Origin: an uncultured Planctomycetaceae bacterium | GTDB taxonomy: Bacteria > Planctomycetota > Planctomycetia > Pirellulales > UBA1268 | DNA length: 12,792 nt | Assembly (NCBI GenBank): GCA_903885855.1 | Contig: CAISKG010000412.1 | Location: 1 to 12,792 of the forward strand | Direction of reading: 5' to 3' | The notes under the pieces: model-generated | What the model was told of the DNA's origin: nothing | Databases searched by the model: none | Seen by the model: only the letters and a program-made list of their open reading frames with translations | Made by a program: the position numbers and the translations under genes | Shown: positions 1-6,083 of the stretch, piece by piece | Position numbering within the stretch: the stretch's first letter is position 1 | Layout of the letters: each line of letters starts with the position of its first letter

Positions 1-57
1 CCCTGATTGTGCCATCGCGCGGCCGGGCCCGCACCCCTCGCCCCCCGCCGCGGCCCG

Positions 58-504
58 TCAGCCGCCGCGCCGCGGCGGGCGGTGCTCCTCGTCGCCGATC
101 TCGTCGTAACGCGACACGTAGCCCGGCTGCTTGGCCCGGTCGAGCTCGGCCTCGTACTCGCTCACCACGCGGCGCTGGATCGCCTCGCGGGCGGCGGCGT
201 GGATGGGGTGGGCGATGTCGGCATAGAGCCGGGGACGGCCGTCGGTGTCGCGCGGCACCGTCGTCTCCGGCTGCTTCTTGCCGCACTGGTTGCAGTAGCC
301 GGCCCGGAGCGGGTTCTTGAAGCCGCAGGCGGGGCAGTGCGACGAGAGCTTGCGGCTGGGCATGGCCACGAAGGGGCCGGACGGCCCGACGATGATCTTC
401 AGGTCGCGCACGACGAACGCGCCGGCCAGTGTGATCGAACAGAACGCGAGCAGGCGCTCGGCGGGATCGTCGATCAACTTGATCCGGACCTCGGTGATCT
501 CCAT
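58..504 (-). CDS. spoVG: SpoVG family regulator with an inserted zinc ribbon
   Basis: The 148-residue product matches SpoVG, a small nucleic-acid-binding regulator, along its length. The N-terminal strand MEITEVRIKLID, the core SITLAGAFVVRDLKII (residues 23-38) and GPFVAMPSRK (43-52) are all present, followed by DGRPRLYADIAHPI (88-101) and a C-terminal helix ending in an acidic/basic tail. Ordinary SpoVG proteins have about 85-100 residues and pass almost directly from the MPS motif to the D-I-x-HPI motif. Here about 35 residues lie between them, with C57-x2-C60 and C71-x2-C74, a treble-clef-like zinc ribbon. The ATG at 504 lies 41 bases after the ispE stop on the same strand and gives the family's usual MEIT/MEVT beginning, so the two genes are probably co-transcribed. 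The identity is secure. The role of the ribbon (RNA, DNA or protein contact) is unknown. Confidence 0.94.
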   Translation of the reverse strand: MEITEVRIKLIDDPAERLLAFCSITLAGAFVVRDLKIIVGPSGPFVAMPSRKLSSHCPACGFKNPLRAGYCNQCGKKQPETTVPRDTDGRPRLYADIAHPIHAAAREAIQRRVVSEYEAELDRAKQPGYVSRYDEIGDEEHRPPRRGG

Positions 505-545
505 GCCAGCCCCCCGCTCGAGGAACCCGCACCCCGTGCCGCCGA

Positions 546-1502
546 TCAGACCCCCGGCCATCCCCCCACGCGCACCACGAACACCCCCGGCCACCCCGCC
601 GCGAGAAGGCGGGCGGCGATCGCGCGGGCCTCGGTTCGGCTGCGCGACAGCGCGAAGCAGGCGCTGCCGCTGCCGGTGAGCATCGGACCGGCCGCGCCCG
701 CCGCCGCCAGGGCGCCGAGCAGCGCCGCCACGTCCGGCGAAAGCCTCCGGGCCGGGGGCTCGAGGTCGTTGTGCATGATCCCGAGGGCCGCACGGAGGTC
801 GCCGCGCGCCAGCGCCGCCGCGAGCCGCGCCGCGTCGCCGGCCCGCGCCGCCGACGGCACGCACTCCCGATAGACCGCGGCCGTCGAGAGCCCCGTGGCC
901 GGGCAGGCGATCACGCCGTGGAGCATCGGCAGGCCGGGCACCGCGACGATCCGCTCGCCGCGCCCCGAGGCGATGGCCGGCCCCCCCGCGAAGAACCAGG
1001 GCACGTCGCTGCCGAGGCGCGCGCCCAGCGCCGCCAGGCGGTCGTCGGTCCAGCCGAGGCCCCAGACGCGGTTGGCGGCACGGAGCGTGGCGGCCGCGTC
1101 GCTCGAGCCGCCCCCCAGGCCGGCGCCGGAGGGGACATGCTTGAAGAGGTCGATCTCGAGCCCGTGCTCGATCCCCGCCTCCGCGGCCACCAGCGCCGCG
1201 GCGCGGACGACGAGATTGGAGTCGTCGGCGGGAACGTCGCGGCGCAGCGGCGCGCCGGCGGCCGTCGCGAGCCGCCCGGCGAAGTGGACCCGCAGCCGCG
1301 TGCCGGGCGCGGCCCGCGGTCGCACCACGAGCCGGTCGGCGAGCGAGACCGGCACCATCAGCGACTCGATCTCGTGGAAGCCGTCGTCGCGCCGGGCGAG
1401 CACCGCCAGGGAGAGGTTGAGCTTGGCGGGAGCCGGCAGGTCGATCGGGCCGGCGCCGCGTGCGCTCATCGCCCGATCCGGCCGGTCGGCATGCGTCGTC
1501 AT
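546..1502 (-). CDS. ispE: 4-diphosphocytidyl-2-C-methyl-D-erythritol kinase
   Basis: This GHMP-family kinase of the non-mevalonate (MEP) pathway uses ATP to phosphorylate the 2-hydroxyl of CDP-methylerythritol in the cytoplasm, on the way to IPP and DMAPP. The 318 residues carry the N-terminal PAPAKLNLSL motif (23-32, catalytic Lys27). The glycine-rich ATP loop is PSGAGLGGGSSDAAATL (124-140), the GSDVPWFF motif supplies the catalytic Asp166, and the C-terminal GHMP motif is MLTGSGSACFAL (274-285). The ATG at 1502 is preceded by a purine-rich AGGGGGG six bases upstream. Met12 (1469) is a possible alternative start, because the first 20 residues are not conserved-looking. It sits directly upstream of spoVG, a neighbourhood also seen in Bacillus (ispE-purR-yabJ-spoVG-glmU), here without purR and yabJ. 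A candidate promoter lies at 1592-1621. Confidence 0.97.
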   Translation of the reverse strand: MTTHADRPDRAMSARGAGPIDLPAPAKLNLSLAVLARRDDGFHEIESLMVPVSLADRLVVRPRAAPGTRLRVHFAGRLATAAGAPLRRDVPADDSNLVVRAAALVAAEAGIEHGLEIDLFKHVPSGAGLGGGSSDAAATLRAANRVWGLGWTDDRLAALGARLGSDVPWFFAGGPAIASGRGERIVAVPGLPMLHGVIACPATGLSTAAVYRECVPSAARAGDAARLAAALARGDLRAALGIMHNDLEPPARRLSPDVAALLGALAAAGAAGPMLTGSGSACFALSRSRTEARAIAARLLAAGWPGVFVVRVGGWPGV

Positions 1503-1568
1503 CCGCCGCCCCCCTCATGCCACGGCGTGCCGCCGCCCGTGACGCCGGCGCGACCGCCGGGAAACGTG

Positions 1569-1590
1569 AAAAAACCCCACCCGCCCGGGG
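1569..1590 (-). terminator. Weak terminator-like element after the 71-residue gene
   Basis: On the minus strand CCCC (1590-1587) and GGGG (1578-1575) can form a short stem with an 8-base loop, followed at once by six T (1574-1569). A T6 run is rare in this GC-rich sequence. The stem is only four pairs, so this is a tentative end for the transcript of the gene at 1749-1964. It overlaps the predicted start of the ispE transcript. Confidence 0.2.
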
Positions 1591-1591
1591 C

Positions 1592-1621
1592 ACGATATCG
1601 GCGCGGGGCGCCGCGGGTCAA
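1592..1621 (-). promoter_or_regulatory. Candidate sigma70-like promoter of ispE-spoVG
   Basis: Read on the minus strand there is a -35-like TTGACC (1621-1616), an 18-base spacer, and a -10-like TATCGT (1597-1592). The predicted transcript would begin near 1585, about 80 bases before the ispE ATG. The site is in the only gap upstream of ispE. The -35 box is a good match and the -10 box is moderate. No expression evidence is available. Confidence 0.33.
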
Positions 1622-1748
1622 CCTCCCGGGGGAGCCGGCCCGGGACCGGCAGCGGGGCGGCCGAGGCGCCCCGGCGACGCGGGAGACCCAAGGCCGGTGG
1701 CGGGGCAGGACCGTCCCGCGGCCCGGAGGGGCGAGCCCCGGGGGCGCG

Positions 1749-1964
1749 TCAGCGCCAGTTCATCACGAAAAAGACGGTCGACAGGGCGAGAATCACGCCG
1801 ATCGCCACGAGGGCCGCCAGCAGCATGGCGATGCTCCGGCCGGCCCACAGGTCGTCGCGGATCATGTCGGCCCGCGTCGGGCGGTCGAAGGAACTGTTCC
1901 ACACCGGGAACGCCTTGTCGTCGTACACCCAGCCGGTGCGTTCCTCGTAGCGGCGCTCGTTCAT
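1749..1964 (-). CDS. Small single-pass membrane protein, unknown function
   Basis: The product has 71 residues. A polar, charged N-terminal part (1-43, with GWVYDDKAFPVW at 11-22 and RPTRADMIRDDLW at 28-40) is followed by one strongly hydrophobic segment at about 45-67 and a short MNWR end. This suggests a tail-anchored or N-in/C-out membrane protein. I do not recognise a named family. The start at 1964 was chosen because upstream in-frame residues are Gly/Pro/Arg-rich and look untranslated. There is no clear Shine-Dalgarno sequence. It is divergent from rlmN with about 170 bases between the starts. Its coherent soluble-then-hydrophobic pattern with Asp/Trp/Tyr makes it more likely real than a shadow frame, but the evidence is moderate. 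Confidence 0.65.
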   Translation of the reverse strand: MNERRYEERTGWVYDDKAFPVWNSSFDRPTRADMIRDDLWAGRSIAMLLAALVAIGVILALSTVFFVMNWR

Positions 1965-2015
1965 GGCGGATCGTGGACCCTGATCGATGGGGGGGATCGG
2001 ACCCGGGCCGCGGCC

Positions 2016-2021
2016 TATGAT
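2016..2021 (+). promoter_or_regulatory. Candidate -10 box for rlmN
   Basis: TATGAT matches the -10 consensus at five of six positions and stands in the divergent gap between the 71-residue gene and rlmN. The expected transcription start near 2028 would exclude the more upstream in-frame ATG codons (1987, 2017) as rlmN starts. No convincing -35 box is present at 16-18 bases upstream. Confidence 0.3.
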
Positions 2022-2133
2022 GGAGCCGTCCCGGTACCCGCGCCACTCTACCCCGTGGCCGATGGCCGTGCCAGTGCGGCCGCACCCGGCGCCCGGCCCC
2101 GTTTCCCCCCTGCCCTCTCGCCCTTCCCCCGCC

Positions 2134-3183
2134 GTGCACCACCTTCTCGATCCCTCCTCCCCGCTCGACGAGCGGCTCGCCGCCCTCGGCCAGCCCCCCT
2201 GGAGGGCCAAGGCGGTGCGGCGCTGGCTGTTCGGCGGCCGCGCCGCGTCGTTCGACGACATGACCGACCTGCCGCGCGCGCTGCGCACGGCGCTCGAAGG
2301 GGAGTTCCGCATCTGGACGACGACGATCGTCACCCATTCGCGCGCCGACGACGGCACCGAGAAGCTGCTCCTGGCGCTCCACGACGGCCAACGGATCGAG
2401 TGCGTGCTGCTGCGCGACCAGGAGCGGCGCACCGTCTGCATCAGCTCGCAGGTCGGCTGCGCGATGGGGTGCGTGTTCTGCGCCAGCGGCATCGACGGCG
2501 TGGTCCGCAACCTCACCACCGGCGAGATCCTCGAGCAGTTGGCCCGGCTCGCGCGCCTCCTCCCACCGCACGAACGGATCAGCCACGTGGTGGTGATGGG
2601 GATGGGGGAGCCGCTGGCGAACCTCGACCGCCTCCTGCCGGCGCTGGCGGTCGCGCAGGATCCGGAGGGATTCGGCATCTCGCAGCGCCGGATCACCATC
2701 TCCACCGTCGGCCTGCCGCAGGGCATCGACCGGCTGGCCGCGGAGAACCCCGGCTACCATCTCGCGGTGTCGCTCCACGCCGCCAACGACGACCTGCGCA
2801 CGCGGCTCGTGCCGGTGAACAAGGCGATCGGGCTGGAGGCGGTGATCGACGCCGCCGACCGCTACTGGGAGGCGTCGGGGCGCCGGCTGACGTTCGAGTA
2901 CGTGCTCCTCGGGGGGATCAACGACTCCGCCGGCGACGCCCGCGAACTCGTCCGCCTCCTCGGCCGCCGCGCGGTGCTCGTGAACGTCATCCCCTACAAC
3001 GCCGTCGCGGGGCTCCCCTGGCAGGAACCCTCGGCCGCGTCGCGCGACCGGTTCATCGATCTGCTGCGTGCCTCGGGGATGAACGTCCAGGTGCGCCGCA
3101 GGAAGGGGGCACGGATCGACGCGGCCTGCGGGCAGTTGCGCCGCATCACGCCCCCGGCTCCCGCGGCGTCGCCCCCGGCCTGA
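2134..3183 (+). CDS. rlmN: 23S rRNA (adenine-2503-C2)/tRNA (A37) methyltransferase RlmN
   Basis: This radical-SAM enzyme methylates C2 of A2503 in 23S rRNA, and of A37 in some tRNAs, through a methyl-cysteine intermediate. Counting from the GTG at 2134 (349 residues), the N-terminal helical domain spans 1-60 (LLDPSSPLDERL, PWRAKAVRRWLF, SFDDMTDLP). The 4Fe-4S cysteines are C109-x3-C113-x2-C116. SAM-contact GMGEP is at 156-160, SLHAANDDLR at 213-222, NVIPYN at 284-289, and DAACGQL at 329-335 with C332. C102 and C332 correspond to the E. coli catalytic pair C118 and C355. The start is uncertain: the frame is open back to ATG 1987 and has an ATG at 2062, but those extra residues are Pro-rich and unlike the family. 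VHHLLD matches the usual LLD beginning. It ends 30 bases before a convergent gene. Confidence 0.97.
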   Translation: MHHLLDPSSPLDERLAALGQPPWRAKAVRRWLFGGRAASFDDMTDLPRALRTALEGEFRIWTTTIVTHSRADDGTEKLLLALHDGQRIECVLLRDQERRTVCISSQVGCAMGCVFCASGIDGVVRNLTTGEILEQLARLARLLPPHERISHVVVMGMGEPLANLDRLLPALAVAQDPEGFGISQRRITISTVGLPQGIDRLAAENPGYHLAVSLHAANDDLRTRLVPVNKAIGLEAVIDAADRYWEASGRRLTFEYVLLGGINDSAGDARELVRLLGRRAVLVNVIPYNAVAGLPWQEPSAASRDRFIDLLRASGMNVQVRRRKGARIDAACGQLRRITPPAPAASPPA

Positions 3184-3213
3184 TCGCCCGGCCGTCCGTC
3201 GTGGCCCGCCGCG

Positions 3214-3447
3214 TCAGGCGAACCAGCCGAGGAGCAGGACGCAGGCCAGCACGATTCCGAGGATGCCGCCGATCCACACCGTCCAGTGGACCGCCGCCAG
3301 CCGGATCGCCCCCGGATCCTCGTGGTGCGTCGCGGCGAAGACGAGGCTGGCCAGGGCCACCAGCGGCAGCCCGAAGAGGAAGCCCGGCACGCGGTCGGCG
3401 AGCGAGGCGACGGGGGGGAGGAGGGCCAGCAGGCTCGGAGGGATCAC
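3214..3447 (-). CDS. Small two-helix membrane protein, unknown function
   Basis: The product has 77 residues. A short hydrophobic N-terminus (VIPPSLLALLPPVASLADRV) is followed by a helix at about 22-40 and a loop containing ATHHEDPGAIRL (39-50). A second long helix spans about 53-75 and ends in LLLGWFA. The start is a GTG at 3447, chosen because a strong ribosome site GGAAGGAA lies 7 bases upstream (3462-3455) and no suitable ATG exists. The gene follows the TM2-like membrane protein gene on the same strand after 107 bases and ends 30 bases from the rlmN stop (convergent). The family is not recognised. The paired histidines in the loop could bind metal, but nothing else supports that. Confidence 0.7.
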   Translation of the reverse strand: MIPPSLLALLPPVASLADRVPGFLFGLPLVALASLVFAATHHEDPGAIRLAAVHWTVWIGGILGIVLACVLLLGWFA

Positions 3448-3454
3448 GGGGCGG

Positions 3455-3462
3455 TTCCTTCC
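3455..3462 (-). promoter_or_regulatory. Ribosome binding site fixing a GTG start
   Basis: On the minus strand GGAAGGAA lies 7 bases before the GTG at 3447. It is one of the better Shine-Dalgarno matches in the window and decides the start of the 77-residue membrane protein. Confidence 0.6.
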
Positions 3463-3554
3463 GTGGAAAGCACGTTTCGGGCGATCCTGCCCGACCGTCG
3501 GGGAAATGTCGAGAGGGTGCGGCCGGCGCGGGGGAAACGGGGGCGGAGCGGCGG

Positions 3555-4229
3555 TCAGCGTTGCTTCCGGGCGGGGTCGGTCGCGCCGGTCGATCCGGCG
3601 CCCAGCGGACCGGCGAAGGCGTCGTAGACCGCCAGCACGTTGAGCATGCCGGCGAGCATCGTGTAGAGGGTGCCGAGTTCGAACCAGCGCCCCAGCCGGC
3701 GCTGCCAGAGCGAGAGTTCGTCGCCGCGGAACAACCGGTACGGCGGCCGGTCGAGGAAGTCGTCGCGATCGATGTCCGCGTCGCCGGCCACCTTCCGTTC
3801 GGCGTAGGCCCGCGACACCGTCTGTCCGGGCTGGAGCGGCGGCGCCATCAGGGGGCTGGCCAGCAGCGGCTGCTTGGCGGCGCCGGCGAGGCGCATCGAC
3901 TGCACGAGCGCCGGCATCGCCACGAGCCCCGCGCCGGCCTGGCAGACGTAGGCCCAGCGCGGCTCGGGGCGCCACGCGGCGTACACCACCCGCCCCGCGC
4001 CCAGCCACATGCCCGCCAGGAACATCCCCAGGATCACCCCCATGAACAGCCCGCCCTTGTGGTGCCGCCCCTGGTAGAAGTGGCCGGCCCCCGGAACGCA
4101 CCAGGCGAGGAAGGCCGCCAACCAGCGATTGCGCAGGTCGATGATCGAGCCGTCGTCGGGGGAGATCGCCACCGTCGTGCCGGTCGCGTTCTTCCGGGAG
4201 GGGCTGGGATCACGGGGAGGCTGGGACAT
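3555..4229 (-). CDS. TM2-like multi-pass membrane protein (DUF6677-like)
   Basis: The product has 224 residues. After a polar N-terminus (1-33), the segment RNRWLAAFLAWCVPGAGHFYQGRHHKGGLF (33-62) has the pattern of TM2-domain proteins: a hydrophobic helix, then PGAGHFYQGR, then a second helix (about 60-84). Further helices lie at about 94-112 and 183-205, with a soluble stretch between them (120-180). I associate this layout with the planctomycete family DUF6677 from memory, and a profile search should confirm it. The function is unknown. The ATG at 4229 is well supported by AGGAG seven bases upstream (4241-4237). It is first of a likely two-gene unit with the 77-residue membrane protein, and a possible -10 box TATTCT lies at 4272-4267 on the minus strand. 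Confidence 0.85.
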   Translation of the reverse strand: MSQPPRDPSPSRKNATGTTVAISPDDGSIIDLRNRWLAAFLAWCVPGAGHFYQGRHHKGGLFMGVILGMFLAGMWLGAGRVVYAAWRPEPRWAYVCQAGAGLVAMPALVQSMRLAGAAKQPLLASPLMAPPLQPGQTVSRAYAERKVAGDADIDRDDFLDRPPYRLFRGDELSLWQRRLGRWFELGTLYTMLAGMLNVLAVYDAFAGPLGAGSTGATDPARKQR

Positions 4230-4266
4230 GGACGACGCTCCTGCGCCCGCGGCGGCGGGCCCCTTC

Positions 4267-4272
4267 AGAATA
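4267..4272 (-). promoter_or_regulatory. Candidate -10 box for the TM2-like membrane gene
   Basis: TATTCT on the minus strand (4272-4267) stands in an AT-richer patch of the gap before the ATG at 4229, giving a leader of about 30 bases. No clear -35 box is visible, so the assignment is weak. Confidence 0.25.
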
Positions 4273-4310
4273 CTCCGGCCCCCCGGCGGTGTCGTCCCAC
4301 GGCCGGCCCG

Positions 4311-4326
4311 CCCCGCCGAGGCGGGG
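4311..4326 (-). terminator. GC-rich hairpin just after the AAA ATPase stop
   Basis: CCCCGCC (4311-4317) and GGCGGGG (4320-4326) are perfect inverted copies. Allowing a minimal loop gives a six-pair stem with a four-base loop. On the minus strand it begins four bases after the ATPase stop codon (4333-4331). There is no T run after it, so it may be a transcript-end stabiliser or a Rho-dependent end rather than a classical terminator. Confidence 0.35.
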
Positions 4327-4330
4327 ACCG

Positions 4331-5215
4331 TCAGTCGCCGAGGCGGCGCACCACCCGGAAGCCCGATCCAGGGGCGGGATCACCGCCTCCGGCGTCGGTC
4401 GCTCTCGGCGCGTCCGCGCCGTCGGGGACCAGCTCGCGCCACACGCGCTCCACCGTCGCGGCGGCGATCCGATCCGCCCCCTCCGCGTCCGCCGCCACCA
4501 GCGCCAGGCTCGCCACGCGCCGCACGGTGCCCGGCACGCCGCCGGTGAAGCGGGCCAGGGTGGCGACGGCGGCCGGGGAGAAGATCGCCGGATCGCCCCC
4601 CACCCGCGTGAGCGCCCCGGCGAGGAACGCCGCGACGTCGGCCTCGTCCCAGGGAGCCAGTTCGATGCGCACCGCGGCGCGGTGCCGCAGCGCCGGCGGC
4701 AGTCGTTCGAGCCCCGCGGGGGTCGTCGCCAGCACCACCAGCACCCGGCCGAAGCAGGGCTCGGCCGCGGTCACCAGCCGGGCGAGCCCCTCGAGCGCCG
4801 CCGTCGGCGCGCGCTCGCCGTCGTCGCAGGCGATGACGGTCGTGCGCTCCATGAGCAGGTTCTCGTGGAGCCGGTCCTCCAGTTTCCGCCACGGGCGCGA
4901 TGGCTCGGCACGGGCTTCCGGCTCGAGCGGGAGCCGGTCGAGGAGCAGGTCGAGCCAGTCGTCGTCGCCGAGCCCGCCGAGCGAGAGGAGGGCCACCTCG
5001 CACCCCAGCCCCCCGAGGCGGCGGCGGGCCATCGCGAGCACGGCGCTCTTGCCGACGCCGTCCTCGCCCACCACGAGGCCGAGCCGCTGCCGCTCCGCCA
5101 GGAGCCATTCCAGCCGCGCGAGGGCCTCGTCCTGCGGCGCACCCGGATGGAAGACCGCCGGCTCGGTGCCGCCGGCGAAGGGGGGGGCCGTGAATTGCCA
5201 GCCGTCGCGTACCAT
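4331..5215 (-). CDS. ExeA/GspA-like AAA ATPase
   Basis: The product has 294 residues. The N-terminal arrangement (PPFAGG at 11-16, AVFHP, then QDEALARLEWLLAERQRLG at 28-46) resembles the start of ExeA/GspA ATPases, whose members help place type II secretion machinery or act as general AAA_22 ATPases. Walker A is GEDGVGKS (50-57), Walker B is VIACDD (127-132), a sensor-1-like VLATTP lies at 161-166, and RLPPALRHRA (171-180) may carry the arginine finger. FTGGVPGTVRRVASLAL (223-239) matches the lid region (usually GxPRxIxxL). The C-terminal tail is polar and there is no peptidoglycan-binding domain, unlike full-length ExeA. The nucleotide-binding assignment is strong; the partner is unknown. 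It is divergent from rsmE across 169 bases, with no clear Shine-Dalgarno before the ATG at 5215. Confidence 0.86.
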   Translation of the reverse strand: MVRDGWQFTAPPFAGGTEPAVFHPGAPQDEALARLEWLLAERQRLGLVVGEDGVGKSAVLAMARRRLGGLGCEVALLSLGGLGDDDWLDLLLDRLPLEPEARAEPSRPWRKLEDRLHENLLMERTTVIACDDGERAPTAALEGLARLVTAAEPCFGRVLVVLATTPAGLERLPPALRHRAAVRIELAPWDEADVAAFLAGALTRVGGDPAIFSPAAVATLARFTGGVPGTVRRVASLALVAADAEGADRIAAATVERVWRELVPDGADAPRATDAGGGDPAPGSGFRVVRRLGD

Positions 5216-5384
5216 GGCGGCAGTCTACCGCTCCGCCGCCCCGGGCCCGACGTGCTCCCCCCCTCGGGCGCACGAGGCGACGGCACAGTTTCCTCTCCCT
5301 GCCCAGCTTCGCGTCTCGATTCCCTCCTTCCCTTTCCCGGGCCATGCCGACGGGCCCTGCCGCGGGCCTCCGCGCCGGTCACCC

Positions 5385-6071
5385 ATGAGCGAACGCTTCC
5401 TTCTTCCCTCGCCGCCGCGCGACGGCCGGGCGACCCTCGAGGGGGACGAGGCACGGCACCTCGCGCGCGTCCTCCGCGCCAAGCCCGGCGACGAGGTGAC
5501 GGTCTTCGACGGCGCCGGGCACGCCTGGCGCGCCCGCGTGGCGGCGGTCGCACGCGACACGGTGGGGCTCGAGATCGTGGCCGCGCTGCCGGCGGCGCCG
5601 GCGGCGCGCGTGTCGCTCTCGATCGCGGTGGCGCTGCCCAAGGGAGACCGGCAGAAGTGGCTCGCCGAGAAGCTTTCCGAGCTGGGGGTGGAGCGGCTCC
5701 TGCCGCTGGTCACCGAGCGCGGCGTGGCCGAGGCCACCGACGCCGCCCGGGCGCGCCTCGAGCGCGCCGTGATCGAGGCCTGCAAGCAGTGCGGCCGCGA
5801 TCGTCTGATGGCGATCGATCCTCCGCGCACCGTCGCCGAGGCGGTGGCGGGGGCGGCGCCGGGCACGCGGCTGCTGCTGGCCGACCCCCGCGCGGCGGCG
5901 CCCCCGGCGACCGCCGCCGCGAGCGTGCTCGTCCTCGTGGGCCCCGAGGGGGGATTCACGGCGCAGGAGGAATCCGCCGCGGTCGCGGCCGGGGCGGAGC
6001 GGATCCTCCTCGCGCCCCACGTGCTCCGCGTGGAGACCGCCGCCGTGGCGGCCGCCGCCCGGCTCGTCTGA
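5385..6071 (+). CDS. rsmE: 16S rRNA (uracil-1498-N3)-methyltransferase
   Basis: This SPOUT-class enzyme transfers methyl from SAM to N3 of U1498 in 16S rRNA. In 228 residues, the N-terminal PUA-like part includes LEGDEARHLARVLRAKPGDEV (18-38) and TVFDGAGHAW (39-48). The SPOUT domain follows with ALPKGDRQKWLAEKLSELGV (83-102), EACKQCGR (131-138), the knot motif LVLVGPEGGFT (182-192) and LRVETAA (214-220), which forms the SAM site. The usual EACEQ motif reads EACKQ here (Lys134), a mild variation. The ATG at 5385 gives a family-typical start (MSERFLL), although no ribosome site precedes it. Upstream in-frame sequence is unrelated and not conserved-looking. The stop lies 12 bases before the convergent PepSY gene's stop at 6084. 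Confidence 0.96.
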   Translation: MSERFLLPSPPRDGRATLEGDEARHLARVLRAKPGDEVTVFDGAGHAWRARVAAVARDTVGLEIVAALPAAPAARVSLSIAVALPKGDRQKWLAEKLSELGVERLLPLVTERGVAEATDAARARLERAVIEACKQCGRDRLMAIDPPRTVAEAVAGAAPGTRLLLADPRAAAPPATAAASVLVLVGPEGGFTAQEESAAVAAGAERILLAPHVLRVETAAVAAAARLV

Positions 6072-6083
6072 GGCCGCGATCGA

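Noticed and set aside
505..1593. N-terminal extension of SpoVG to a 511-residue protein.
   Set aside because: The extension is antisense-frame Arg/Gly/Ala-rich sequence overlapping ispE in another frame. The ATG at 504 gives the exact SpoVG family start.
1987..2133. Longer N-terminus for RlmN starting at ATG 1987, 2017 or 2062.
   Set aside because: The extra residues are Pro-rich and unlike RlmN, and a -10-like TATGAT at 2016 would place the transcript start after two of them. ATG 2062 cannot be fully excluded.
1618..2778. Minus-strand open frame opposite rlmN rich in Arg/Ala/Asp.
   Set aside because: It is the codon-complement shadow of rlmN and lacks any motif; its composition mirrors the opposite strand.
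2134..3183. Cfr-type antibiotic resistance methyltransferase instead of RlmN.
   Set aside because: The start, GMGEP block and DAACGQL context fit RlmN, and the gene lies among housekeeping genes. Cfr is normally on mobile elements in low-GC hosts.
771..6071. A single open frame of 1766 codons on the plus strand.
   Set aside because: It is stop-free because of extreme GC content. It runs antisense to ispE and the ATPase and out of frame with rlmN. Only its last 228 codons (rsmE, from 5385) resemble a protein family.
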